DNA of 9,138 nt from an uncultured Sphingomonas sp. (GTDB lineage: Bacteria; Pseudomonadota; Alphaproteobacteria; Sphingomonadales; Sphingomonadaceae): positions 1 to 9,138 of the forward strand of contig CAMLSA010000115.1 in the NCBI GenBank assembly GCA_946482655.1, in the 5' to 3' direction. The notes below the pieces were generated by a model that had not been told where the DNA came from, ran no database searches, and saw only the letters and a list, made by a program, of their open reading frames with translations. The translations under genes and the position numbers were made by a program. Positions 1 to 9,009 of the stretch are shown in pieces (position 1 is the first letter of the stretch; each line of letters begins with the position of its first letter).

Positions 1-795
1 GTCGCGCATGAAGCGGGCCTGAAGGGCGTCATCTCGACGGCAGGCGCTGGCACGCTGGCCACGGCACGCAGAATGCAGCCACATGCGATCACCCTCGATC
101 TCGGCCTGTCCGACATCGACGGCTTCGTGCTTCTCGACCTGCTCAAGCATGATCCGCAGACAATGCGGATCCCGATCCACGTCATCTCGGGCGCCGACCG
201 GCTCGCCGAAGCGCAAGGACTGGGTGCGATCGGCGTCACCGAAAAACCGGCCACGCCCGACGAACTCAAGCAGGTGTTCGACAACCTGACCAAGCTGGTC
301 CGCAACCAGCCGCATGCCCCGTCACTGACGCTGGTCGATGTCGAGAACGGACCGGTTCTGCGCGCCGTTCCCGAGCTGGCTGGCGCGAAGATCCTGATCG
401 TCGACGACGACATACGGAACATCTATTCGCTTACGAGCGTGTTGGAGAGCTATGATGTCGAAGTCCTTCACGCCGAGCGCGGCCATGACGGCATCGTCAT
501 CCTAGAACAGACGCCGGGCATCGACATCGCATTGATCGACATCATGATGCCCGAGATGGACGGGTATGAGACGATGCAGCAGATTCGGCAGCGCGAGGCG
601 CTTGCCGAGCTGCCGCTGATCGCGGTCACCGCCAAAGCAATGAAGGGCGACCGGCAGAAATGCCTCGACGCCGGCGCCTCCGACTATATCGCGAAACCGG
701 TCGACATCGAGCTACTGCTCGCGCTGCTCAGGGTGTGGCTCGCCCGGTCGCGCGAGTGGTCCAACGAACTCACCCATTCTTCGGCCGCCGAATGA
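1..795 (+). CDS. Hybrid sensor histidine kinase, C-terminal part with two receiver domains (5' end outside window)
   Basis: The frame is open at base 1 and ends at TGA 793-795, so 264 residues of a longer protein are visible. Two CheY-like receiver domains are seen. The first lacks its N-terminal acidic pair because the window cuts it. It has the phospho-acceptor Asp in ITLDLGL (visible residue 33) and the conserved Lys in TEKPA (residue 82). The second starts at about residue 129 with ILIVDDD, has Asp180 in LIDIMMPEMDG and Lys232 in YIAKP, and is complete. By family knowledge, tandem receivers like these close large multi-domain hybrid kinases that feed phosphorelays. The kinase core and any sensor lie upstream and cannot be seen. 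It overlaps the next kinase by ATGA, which suggests translational coupling and a shared pathway. A stand-alone multi-receiver protein is possible but less likely. Confidence 0.85.
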   Translation, partial: VAHEAGLKGVISTAGAGTLATARRMQPHAITLDLGLSDIDGFVLLDLLKHDPQTMRIPIHVISGADRLAEAQGLGAIGVTEKPATPDELKQVFDNLTKLVRNQPHAPSLTLVDVENGPVLRAVPELAGAKILIVDDDIRNIYSLTSVLESYDVEVLHAERGHDGIVILEQTPGIDIALIDIMMPEMDGYETMQQIRQREALAELPLIAVTAKAMKGDRQKCLDAGASDYIAKPVDIELLLALLRVWLARSREWSNELTHSSAAE

Positions 796-2798
796 TCGCG
801 CGCATCCTTGTAGTGGACGACGACGAGCGCAACCTGCTTGCCCTGCGCACCGTGCTCGAAGATGTCGCCGAGGTCGTCCTCGCACGGTCGGGCGAGGAGG
901 CCTTGCGCCATCTGCTCAAGAACGAGTTCGCGGTGATCCTGCTGGACGTCTACATGCCGATGATGGACGGCTACGAAACCGCCCAGATCATCCGCAGCCG
1001 TGAACAGACCAAGCGTATCCCGATCATCTTCCTGTCGGCGGTGAACAAGGAAACCGAACATCTGATCCGCGGCTATTCGATGGGCGCGGTGGACTATGTC
1101 TTCAAGCCGGTCGAACCGATCGTGCTCCAGTCCAAGGTCGCCGTGTTCGTCGATCTCTATCTGATGCGGCGGGAGATCCAGCGCAAGGCTCTCGCCGAAC
1201 AGCAGCTTCTCGACGAAAATCTGCGCGCAAATGCCGAATTGCTGCGTACCGAGCAGGAACTTCGTCTCGCCGAGCAGCGCCAGCTCGCGATCATCGAGTC
1301 ATTGCCGATCGTCCTCTATCTCGAAGAGCCGGATGCGAGCCCCCGCATTCCCAATTTCGTCAGCGGCAACTTCCAGGCGGTGACCGGTTTCGACTTCCAA
1401 GTGGTCCGCCAGACTCCCGATTTATGGCGTGGAAGGCTTCACCCGGATGATCGCGCCCGGGTCGAGCGAGCCATCGCCGCGCGCAACAAGGGGGAAAGCT
1501 TCGCCGTCGAATATCGCTGGCAATGCGCCAATGGCCAGTATCGGCACTTCCTCGATCAGGCCGTCTTGCTGCGCGACGATGCCGGCCAGCCGCTCGAATT
1601 CGCGGGTACCCTGCTCGACGTCACCGATCGCAAGCAGCTCGAGATCCAACTTCTTCAGGCCCGCAAGATGGACGCGATCGGGAAGCTGACCGGCGGCATT
1701 GCGCATGACTTCAACAACCTGCTCGCCGCCGTGCTCGGCGGGCTCGGCATGATCGAGCGGCGAGTCCCGCTGAAGGAAGATCAGCAGAAGATCGTCACCA
1801 TGACCAGGCACGCTGCCGAACAGGGCGCCGAACTGGTGGCCCGGCTGCTGTCCTTCGCCCGCAAGCAGCGGCTCGAACCAGCGCCGATCGATGCCGCCGA
1901 GCTGTCGAAGTCGGTCACCGATCTGCTTGCCCACACTCTCGGCGGCCTGATCGAGCTCAAGTGGAACACCGCGCCGGACGTGTGGCACGCCTATGCCGAC
2001 GACGCCCAGCTCGAGCTCGCGCTGATGAACCTGATCATCAATGCGCGCGATGCAATGCCGCAGGGCGGAACCGTCACCGTCTCATCCCGCAACGTCATGA
2101 TCGCCGAAGACCAGGACGGTCTCCCCGCCGGAGATTATGTCGTCTTCGAGGTCGCCGACGAGGGGGCTGGAATCGAGCCCGACATGCTGGAACGGGTGAT
2201 GGAGCCCTTCTTCACGACCAAGCCGGTGGGCAAGGGGACGGGGCTCGGCCTCAGCATGGTCTATGGCTTTGCCCAGCAATCGGGCGGTACGATCAGGATC
2301 GAAAGCGAGGTCGGGAAGGGCACAAAGGTTCAGATCTGGTTGCCGCGCGCGCTTCCCAGCGTGGTGGCGCCGCAACCGGAGATCGATGCCGTGAGCGTGC
2401 CGGTCGGCGCCTCCACCGAGCTTTCCATCCTGCTCGTTGACGACCATGAAGGCGTTCGCGCCACCGCGGAGGCGATGTTGAGCGACTTCGGCCACAAGGT
2501 GCTCACCGCGAGCGATGGTCCTGCGGCGCTCGACCTGCTCAGCAAGAAGGGAACCAAAATCGATCTGCTGATCACTGATTATGCAATGCCGCATCTCTCA
2601 GGATCGGAGCTCGTCCGCCGCGCCCGTCAAGACAGACCGGACTTGCCCGCGATCATGATCACGGGCAACGCCGACGCGGTGGAAGCCGCGGACCTGGCCG
2701 ATGGCATGCTGATGCTGTTCAAGCCTTTCACCCCCGATCAGATGCATCGGTCGGTGACGGCAATGACCAGCACGTCATTGGAGACCAAGGTCGCTTGA
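792..2798 (+). CDS. Cytoplasmic hybrid histidine kinase: receiver-coiled coil-PAS-HisKA-HATPase-receiver
   Basis: A 668-residue protein with no membrane segment. Domains in order: a receiver at about 3-120 (acidic DDD 9-11, phospho-acceptor Asp52 in LLDVYMP, Ser82, Lys105); a helical coiled-coil linker at about 122-165; a PAS_3-like domain at about 166-280, ending in DVTDRK; HisKA with His305 in GGIAHDFNN; and a HATPase domain with N-box Asn413/Asn417, Asp456 in ADEGAG, EPFFTTK, and the glycine-rich GKGTGLGL. A second receiver at about 545-655 has Asp596 and Lys644. The kinase should autophosphorylate His305 and pass phosphate to Asp596; the N-terminal receiver probably takes input from another kinase. 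I chose ATG 792 because ILVVDDD follows at once and the ATGA overlap couples it to the upstream kinase. The frame stays open back to an ATG at 660, but that extension is an Arg-rich shadow. No HPt or DNA-binding output is present. Confidence 0.92.
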   Translation: MIARILVVDDDERNLLALRTVLEDVAEVVLARSGEEALRHLLKNEFAVILLDVYMPMMDGYETAQIIRSREQTKRIPIIFLSAVNKETEHLIRGYSMGAVDYVFKPVEPIVLQSKVAVFVDLYLMRREIQRKALAEQQLLDENLRANAELLRTEQELRLAEQRQLAIIESLPIVLYLEEPDASPRIPNFVSGNFQAVTGFDFQVVRQTPDLWRGRLHPDDRARVERAIAARNKGESFAVEYRWQCANGQYRHFLDQAVLLRDDAGQPLEFAGTLLDVTDRKQLEIQLLQARKMDAIGKLTGGIAHDFNNLLAAVLGGLGMIERRVPLKEDQQKIVTMTRHAAEQGAELVARLLSFARKQRLEPAPIDAAELSKSVTDLLAHTLGGLIELKWNTAPDVWHAYADDAQLELALMNLIINARDAMPQGGTVTVSSRNVMIAEDQDGLPAGDYVVFEVADEGAGIEPDMLERVMEPFFTTKPVGKGTGLGLSMVYGFAQQSGGTIRIESEVGKGTKVQIWLPRALPSVVAPQPEIDAVSVPVGASTELSILLVDDHEGVRATAEAMLSDFGHKVLTASDGPAALDLLSKKGTKIDLLITDYAMPHLSGSELVRRARQDRPDLPAIMITGNADAVEAADLADGMLMLFKPFTPDQMHRSVTAMTSTSLETKVA

Positions 2799-2866
2799 CG
2801 AGCTGGTGCAAACCGAACGCTCCCTTTCGTGCGGATGGGAGGGTCTTGGCTCGACGCTTGGGGTGA

Positions 2867-4999
<2,133 letters not shown>

Positions 5000-5024
5000 G
5001 GCCTGGGTCGTTTCAATGCTCCTT

Positions 5025-5030
5025 TTGACA
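5025..5030 (+). promoter_or_regulatory. Possible -35 element (TTGACA) ahead of the CHASE3 kinase gene
   Basis: A perfect TTGACA lies in the 94-bp gap between ligA and the next kinase, followed by the 8-bp palindrome CCGGCCGG (5034-5041). No convincing -10 hexamer lies 16-19 bases downstream; the bases there read GCGGCTT. This may be a weak or alternative-sigma promoter, or chance. The gap also suggests the kinase gene has its own transcription start, but this is inference. Confidence 0.25.
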
Positions 5031-5093
5031 GGTCCGGCCGGTACGGAGCGGCTTTTCGCTTGCGGCAGTCCCACTTCACCCTAAGAAAATGCC

Positions 5094-6971
5094 ATGGATT
5101 TGGCCCGCCGCCGCGTTCCGTTCTTCGCCCTCGCCGGGTTGATCGTCGCTGTGCTGGCAACCATCGCTGCGCTGTTTCTGGTCCGCGCGCAAACCCGATC
5201 GGGCCGATGGGCCGAACATTCGCTGCATTTGCAGATCCAGCTCACCGAGCTGTCGGACCATGTTCGCGCGATCGAATCCGATCATCGTGGTTATCTGCTG
5301 ACCCGCCATTCGAACATGAAGGCCGATCTCCACCGGCTGATCGCCGAGCTCGCTCCGTTGCTGGACCAGCTCGAATATGAGGTCCGCGACAATCCGGCCC
5401 AGATCAGAAACACCGCCAGACTGCGCGACGCCATCGCCGCCAAGGTGGCGTTCGCTCGTCAGGGTGTCGCTGCGGTCGATGCAGGCCGAGCGGGTGATGA
5501 GATCGCAAGGATCAGAACCGGCGAAGGGATCCGCCGCATGAGGGCAGCGCTCGATCTGGTCCACGCCATGATGGCCGAGGAAGAGCGACTGCTGCGGGAG
5601 CGGCAGCGCCAGACCGATCTGCTCGTCCTCAGCCTCGGATTCGCTCTGGTCGCCACCGTATTGCTGGTGTTGATCGTTGCCGCGGTCGTGATCACCGACA
5701 GCCGACGGCGCGAAAGCGAGATCATCGCGGCGCGCGACGCGGCGATTGGTGCAGAGCGGGCGCTACGCGATCAGATGGCGGCCCGCGAAAGTGCCGAGGA
5801 ACAGATCCGCCAGATGCAGAAAATGGAATCGATCGGCCAGCTCACCGGCGGTATCGCCCATGATTTCAACAACATGCTCGCGATCGTGATCGGCAGCCTC
5901 GATCTCGCGCGAAGACGGCTGACCGGCGATCCGGAGCGGCTCGCGCGCAACATCGACAACGCCTACGAGGGCGCCGAGCGCGCGGCCGCGCTTACCGCCC
6001 GCCTCCTCGCCTTTTCGCGCCAGCAGCCGCTGGCACCGCTGACCCTCGACGTCAACAAGCTGGTCGCCGGCATGTCCGAACTGCTGCAGCGCTCGGCCGG
6101 GGAGCAATATATGATCGAAACCGTGCTGGCTGGCGGGCTGTGGCGGACCTTCGTCGATCCGAGCCAGCTCGAGAACGCTATACTGAACCTCGCGGTCAAT
6201 GCGCGGGACGCAATGCCCGATGGCGGTCATATGACGATCGAGACCGCCAACGCCTATCTCGACGACGAATATGCCAGGTCCCGAGCGGACATCACGCCCG
6301 GTCAATATGTAATGCTGAGCGTTACCGACACCGGCACCGGCATGACACCCGACATCATCGCCAAGGCCTTCGATCCCTTCTTCACGACCAAGCCGGTCGG
6401 CAAGGGAACGGGACTCGGCCTGAGTCAGATCTTCGGTTTCATGAAACAGACCGGCGGGCATGCCGCAATCTATTCGGAGCCGGGCCAGGGCACGACGGTG
6501 AAGCTCTATCTCCCGCGGCATCATGGCGAGGCGGTCAATCCGGCAAGCCCGCAGGTCGGCGAGATCACCGTTCCGCGCGGGAAAGCGGGCGAAATCATCC
6601 TGGTGGTCGAGGATGAGCAGCGCGTCCGCCATTTCTCGGTCGATGCCCTGCGCGAGCTCGGCTATGTCGTTATCTCGGCCGCCAACGGTACGGAGGCGCT
6701 CAGGGCGCTCATCGATCAGCCCGGCATTAACATGCTGTTCACCGACATCGTGATGCCAGAGATGAACGGCCGCAAGCTCGCGGACGCCGCACTCGAAATC
6801 CGGCCGGGTCTCAAGGTGCTGTTCACAACCGGCTATACCCGCAACGCCGTGGTCCACAACGGAATGCTCGACGCCGGGGTCGCCTTCCTGCCGAAGCCGT
6901 TCAGCGTCACCCAACTCGGCGTCAAGATCCGGCAGGTGCTCGACCATGGCGGCGCCAACAGGCCGGTGTGA
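5094..6971 (+). CDS. Membrane-bound hybrid histidine kinase with CHASE3-like sensor domain and C-terminal receiver
   Basis: A 625-residue inner-membrane sensor kinase. A hydrophobic helix at about 9-30 and another at about 175-200 bracket a largely helical extracytoplasmic domain of about 140 residues. Its helices, with ESDHRGYLLT near 61-70 and an Arg/Glu-rich end, resemble CHASE3 domains; the ligand is unknown. After a cytoplasmic coiled coil (about 203-243) come HisKA with His256 in GGIAHDFNN and a HATPase domain with N-box Asn365/Asn369, Asp412 in TDTGTG, DPFFTTK and GKGTGLGL. The C-terminal receiver (about 500-620) has acidic residues in VVEDE, phospho-acceptor Asp551 in FTDIVMPEMNG, and Lys601. 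An in-frame TAA at 5082-5084 makes ATG 5094 the first possible start; no clear Shine-Dalgarno precedes it. The kinase and receiver cores closely resemble those of the kinase ending at 2798, so the two are likely paralogues. The output partner is not in this window. Confidence 0.93.
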   Translation: MDLARRRVPFFALAGLIVAVLATIAALFLVRAQTRSGRWAEHSLHLQIQLTELSDHVRAIESDHRGYLLTRHSNMKADLHRLIAELAPLLDQLEYEVRDNPAQIRNTARLRDAIAAKVAFARQGVAAVDAGRAGDEIARIRTGEGIRRMRAALDLVHAMMAEEERLLRERQRQTDLLVLSLGFALVATVLLVLIVAAVVITDSRRRESEIIAARDAAIGAERALRDQMAARESAEEQIRQMQKMESIGQLTGGIAHDFNNMLAIVIGSLDLARRRLTGDPERLARNIDNAYEGAERAAALTARLLAFSRQQPLAPLTLDVNKLVAGMSELLQRSAGEQYMIETVLAGGLWRTFVDPSQLENAILNLAVNARDAMPDGGHMTIETANAYLDDEYARSRADITPGQYVMLSVTDTGTGMTPDIIAKAFDPFFTTKPVGKGTGLGLSQIFGFMKQTGGHAAIYSEPGQGTTVKLYLPRHHGEAVNPASPQVGEITVPRGKAGEIILVVEDEQRVRHFSVDALRELGYVVISAANGTEALRALIDQPGINMLFTDIVMPEMNGRKLADAALEIRPGLKVLFTTGYTRNAVVHNGMLDAGVAFLPKPFSVTQLGVKIRQVLDHGGANRPV

Positions 6972-7042
6972 CTGTCGTCCTGCTGGCGAAGGATGGATGG
7001 CATTGGCTTGTGCGGCGGGAAGGCGCCCTTTATTCCAGTGTC

Positions 7043-7675
7043 ATGTTCCACAAGATCATCGCCATGTTGGCCGGCTTCATCATCATGGTGATTTCTACTG
7101 GGGGCTACACGGGAATCGTCATCCTGATGGCGATTGAGAGCGCCTGCATCCCGTTGCCGTCGGAGATCATCATGCCCTTCGCAGGCTATCTCGTCTCGAC
7201 CGGCCGCTTCGATCTCTATCTGGCCGCGACCGCCGGCGCGGTCGGCTGCAACCTCGGATCGGTCTTCGCCTATGAGTTGGGCAAGCGCGGCGGCCGCGCC
7301 GTCGTCGACCGCTGGGGCCGCTACGTGCTGATGAGTCACGCCGATCTCGACCGTGCCGAACGCTTTTTCGCGCGGTGGGGCAACTTGACCGTGCTGATCT
7401 GCCGGCTTCTGCCAGCGGTCCGCTCCTTCATCGCCTTTCCGGCCGGGGTCGCGCGGATGCCGTTTCTGCGCTTTCATGTCTATACATTTATCGGTTCCTG
7501 GCCATGGTGCTTCGGGCTTGCCTGGGTGGGGATGAAGCTCGGCGACCAGTGGCGGACCGATCGGCGAATGGGCGCCATCCTCCACACGCTCGACTTCGTC
7601 ATCGTCGTGACGATCGTCGCGGGCGGGGTCTGGTTCATCTGGCACCGGCTGAAGAAGCCGGCTCGGCGCGCATGA
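7043..7675 (+). CDS. DedA-family integral membrane protein
   Basis: A 210-residue polytopic inner-membrane protein. The DedA signature is clear: ESACIPLPSE (Glu32, Glu41) in a re-entrant-type hydrophobic stretch, then CRLLPAVR (Arg121, Arg127). The six-residue Arg spacing matches the essential pair Arg130/Arg136 reported for E. coli YqjA, and Glu32 sits where YqjA has its essential Glu39. A C-terminal membrane helix spans about 184-200, followed by a basic tail. By established knowledge, family members support membrane homeostasis, and some act as lipid flippases for undecaprenyl phosphate or phosphatidylethanolamine; the substrate of this one is unknown. ATG 7043 gives the usual family length. 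A GTG at 6968, overlapping the previous stop as GTGA, would add 25 residues, but that stretch has poor coding bias. The 3' end overlaps the aminotransferase start by ATGA. Confidence 0.9.
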   Translation: MFHKIIAMLAGFIIMVISTGGYTGIVILMAIESACIPLPSEIIMPFAGYLVSTGRFDLYLAATAGAVGCNLGSVFAYELGKRGGRAVVDRWGRYVLMSHADLDRAERFFARWGNLTVLICRLLPAVRSFIAFPAGVARMPFLRFHVYTFIGSWPWCFGLAWVGMKLGDQWRTDRRMGAILHTLDFVIVVTIVAGGVWFIWHRLKKPARRA

Positions 7676-8829
7676 ACCCGGTCTACGCGGCACTGCCGAC
7701 GACGATCTTCGAAAAGATGTCGGCAATCGCCCGCGACACCGGCGCGATCAATCTCGGCCAGGGCTTTCCCGACGCGCCGGGTCCTGAGGATGTCCGCCGC
7801 GCCGCCGCCGACGCGCTGATGGGGGGTTACAACCAGTATCCGCCGATGCTCGGCATCCCCGAGCTGCGGCGGGCGGTCGCCGCCCACTATCGCGGGCATC
7901 ATGGCCTCGAACTCGACTGGCGGTCGGAGGTGGTCGTGACGTCGGGTGCGACCGAGGCGATCTCGGCGGCAATCCTCAGCCTCGTCTCGGAAGGAGACGA
8001 GGTCGTGCTGATCCAGCCGCTCTATGACGCCTATATGCCGATGGTGCGCCGGGCCGGCGGGATACCCCGCCTGATCCGGCTCGAACCGCCCTGCTGGACG
8101 CTGGACGTCGCGACGCTCGATGCGGTGGTCGGCCCTCGGACCAAGCTGCTCATCTTCAACAACCCGGCCAATCCGACCGGCAAGATGTATGACCGCGCCA
8201 CGCTGGAACTGATCGCCGACCGATGCGTCCGCCATGACGTCGTCGCGCTGTGCGACGAAGTCTGGGAACACATTATCTTCGATGCCGAGCATATCCCGCT
8301 GATCACCCTGCCCGGCATGCGCGACCGCACCGTCAAGATCGGATCGGCAGGCAAGATCTTCGCGCTGACCGGCTGGAAAGTGGGCTGGATCGCCGCGGGC
8401 GGAGCGCTCGCGGCCCAGGTCGCCAAGGCGCACCAGTTCATGACCTTCACCACCCCGCCCAATCTGCAGATCGCGGTCGCGGAGGGGCTTGCCAAGCCGA
8501 GGCGCTGGTTCAGAGAGATGCGCGCCGGCTTCGCGCGTTCGCGCGCCCGCCTCGTCGCGGGACTAGAGGCCGGCGGCTACAGGGTGCTGCCGAGCCAGGC
8601 GACCTGGTTCGTCTCGGTCGATCTCGCGGCTTCCGGGATCCGTCTCGACGATGTGGCTTTCGCCGACAAGATGGCGATCGAAGGCGGAGTGGTGACGATC
8701 CCGGTATCCGCCTTTTTCGAAGAGAGGCCGGTCCGCGATATCCTTCGGCTCTGCTACTGCAAGGACGATGCGGTTCTGGACGAGGCGACCGAACGGCTCG
8801 CAGCGATGCGAGCCGCTCTTGCCTCATAG
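7672..8829 (+). CDS. Class I/II PLP-dependent aminotransferase, kynurenine/methionine aminotransferase (YbdL-KAT) type
   Basis: A 385-residue soluble fold-type I transaminase, expected to move an amino group from an amino acid to a 2-oxo acid. Visible motifs: INLGQGFPD (26-34), typical of the KAT/YbdL subgroup; YNQYPPMLGIPELR; SGATEA (91-96); Tyr118 in PLYDAY; Asn167 in NNPANPTGK; Asp195 in CDEVWEH, which contacts the PLP ring nitrogen; the Schiff-base lysine Lys228 in GSAGKIF; GWKVGW; and the substrate-carboxylate Arg359 in RLCYCK. At residue 198 a Trp replaces the Tyr that usually hydrogen-bonds PLP O3'. Substrate cannot be fixed from sequence: methionine, glutamine, kynurenine or aromatic amino acids are all seen in relatives. 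The frame is open further upstream to 7375, but homology begins at ATG 7672, which overlaps the DedA stop as ATGA and implies translational coupling. Its stop lies inside an inverted repeat. Confidence 0.93.
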   Translation: MNPVYAALPTTIFEKMSAIARDTGAINLGQGFPDAPGPEDVRRAAADALMGGYNQYPPMLGIPELRRAVAAHYRGHHGLELDWRSEVVVTSGATEAISAAILSLVSEGDEVVLIQPLYDAYMPMVRRAGGIPRLIRLEPPCWTLDVATLDAVVGPRTKLLIFNNPANPTGKMYDRATLELIADRCVRHDVVALCDEVWEHIIFDAEHIPLITLPGMRDRTVKIGSAGKIFALTGWKVGWIAAGGALAAQVAKAHQFMTFTTPPNLQIAVAEGLAKPRRWFREMRAGFARSRARLVAGLEAGGYRVLPSQATWFVSVDLAASGIRLDDVAFADKMAIEGGVVTIPVSAFFEERPVRDILRLCYCKDDAVLDEATERLAAMRAALAS

Positions 8830-8862
8830 TCCCTTCCCTGCAAACTCAGGTAAGGAACTATG
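8825..8862. terminator. Imperfect inverted repeat between convergent genes, candidate bidirectional terminator
   Basis: Bases 8825-8835 pair with 8852-8862 apart from one C/A mismatch (8831/8856). After a second mismatch (8836/8851), 8837-8840 pair with 8847-8850, leaving a six-base loop CAAACT. This makes a hairpin of 14 pairs in three runs. It starts inside the aminotransferase stop region and ends just beyond the last minus-strand stop at 8866. Neither flank has a T-run, so it may be a weak or factor-assisted terminator, or an mRNA-end stabilising structure. Confidence 0.55.
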
Positions 8863-8865
8863 GAA

Positions 8866-9009
8866 TTACCGCCCTCCGCCGAAGCGGCGGACCGCGCCCT
8901 TATGCGCACCGGGCGCACCCTTGGGACGGCTGAAGCGGCGCTTGGACTGGCCTTCAATGCGCCACGGAGGCTCCCATTCGGGCACCGCGACCGTACCGCC
9001 CACCGACAT
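8866..9009 (-). CDS. Uncertain small basic ORF, or frameshifted tail of the S9 hydrolase
   Basis: A minus-strand frame from ATG 9009 to TAA 8866-8868 encodes 47 residues. The N-terminal part contains VPEWEPPWRIEG, and the C-terminal half is very basic (KRRFSRPKGAPGAHKGAVRR), ending in FGGGR. By hand count 37 of 47 codons end in G or C, in line with the real genes here and better than the S9 frame over the same bases. I recognise no family. It overlaps the last 19 codons of the S9-like frame. There is no properly spaced ribosome binding site (AAAGGGG abuts the ATG). It could be a small coupled gene, the true C-terminus of the hydrolase after a frameshift, or a chance frame in GC-rich DNA. Confidence 0.25.
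   Translation of the reverse strand: MSVGGTVAVPEWEPPWRIEGQSKRRFSRPKGAPGAHKGAVRRFGGGR

Noticed and set aside
2820..2841. Short hairpin CTCCC/GGGAG with a 12-base loop after the second kinase gene
   Set aside because: It has only five pairs, a long loop and no T-run, which is expected by chance in DNA of this composition.
5763..6947. Long antisense open frame (394 codons) opposite the CHASE3 kinase
   Set aside because: GC-rich coding DNA often leaves the complementary frame open. The sense strand has complete, motif-rich domains and the antisense peptide matches no family I recognise.
7008..7036. TTGTGC-17-TATTCC as a promoter that would give a nearly leaderless DedA transcript
   Set aside because: Both hexamers match the consensus poorly (three of six in the -10), and nothing else supports a start there.
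7480..8433. Antisense open frame spanning the DedA and aminotransferase genes
   Set aside because: It crosses two well-supported sense genes and reads as an Arg/Asp/Gly-rich shadow peptide without domains.
8875..8891. Perfect six-pair stem TCCGCC/GGCGGA as a second terminator
   Set aside because: It lies inside the possible minus-strand reading frame, has no T-run, and such GC stems are common here.
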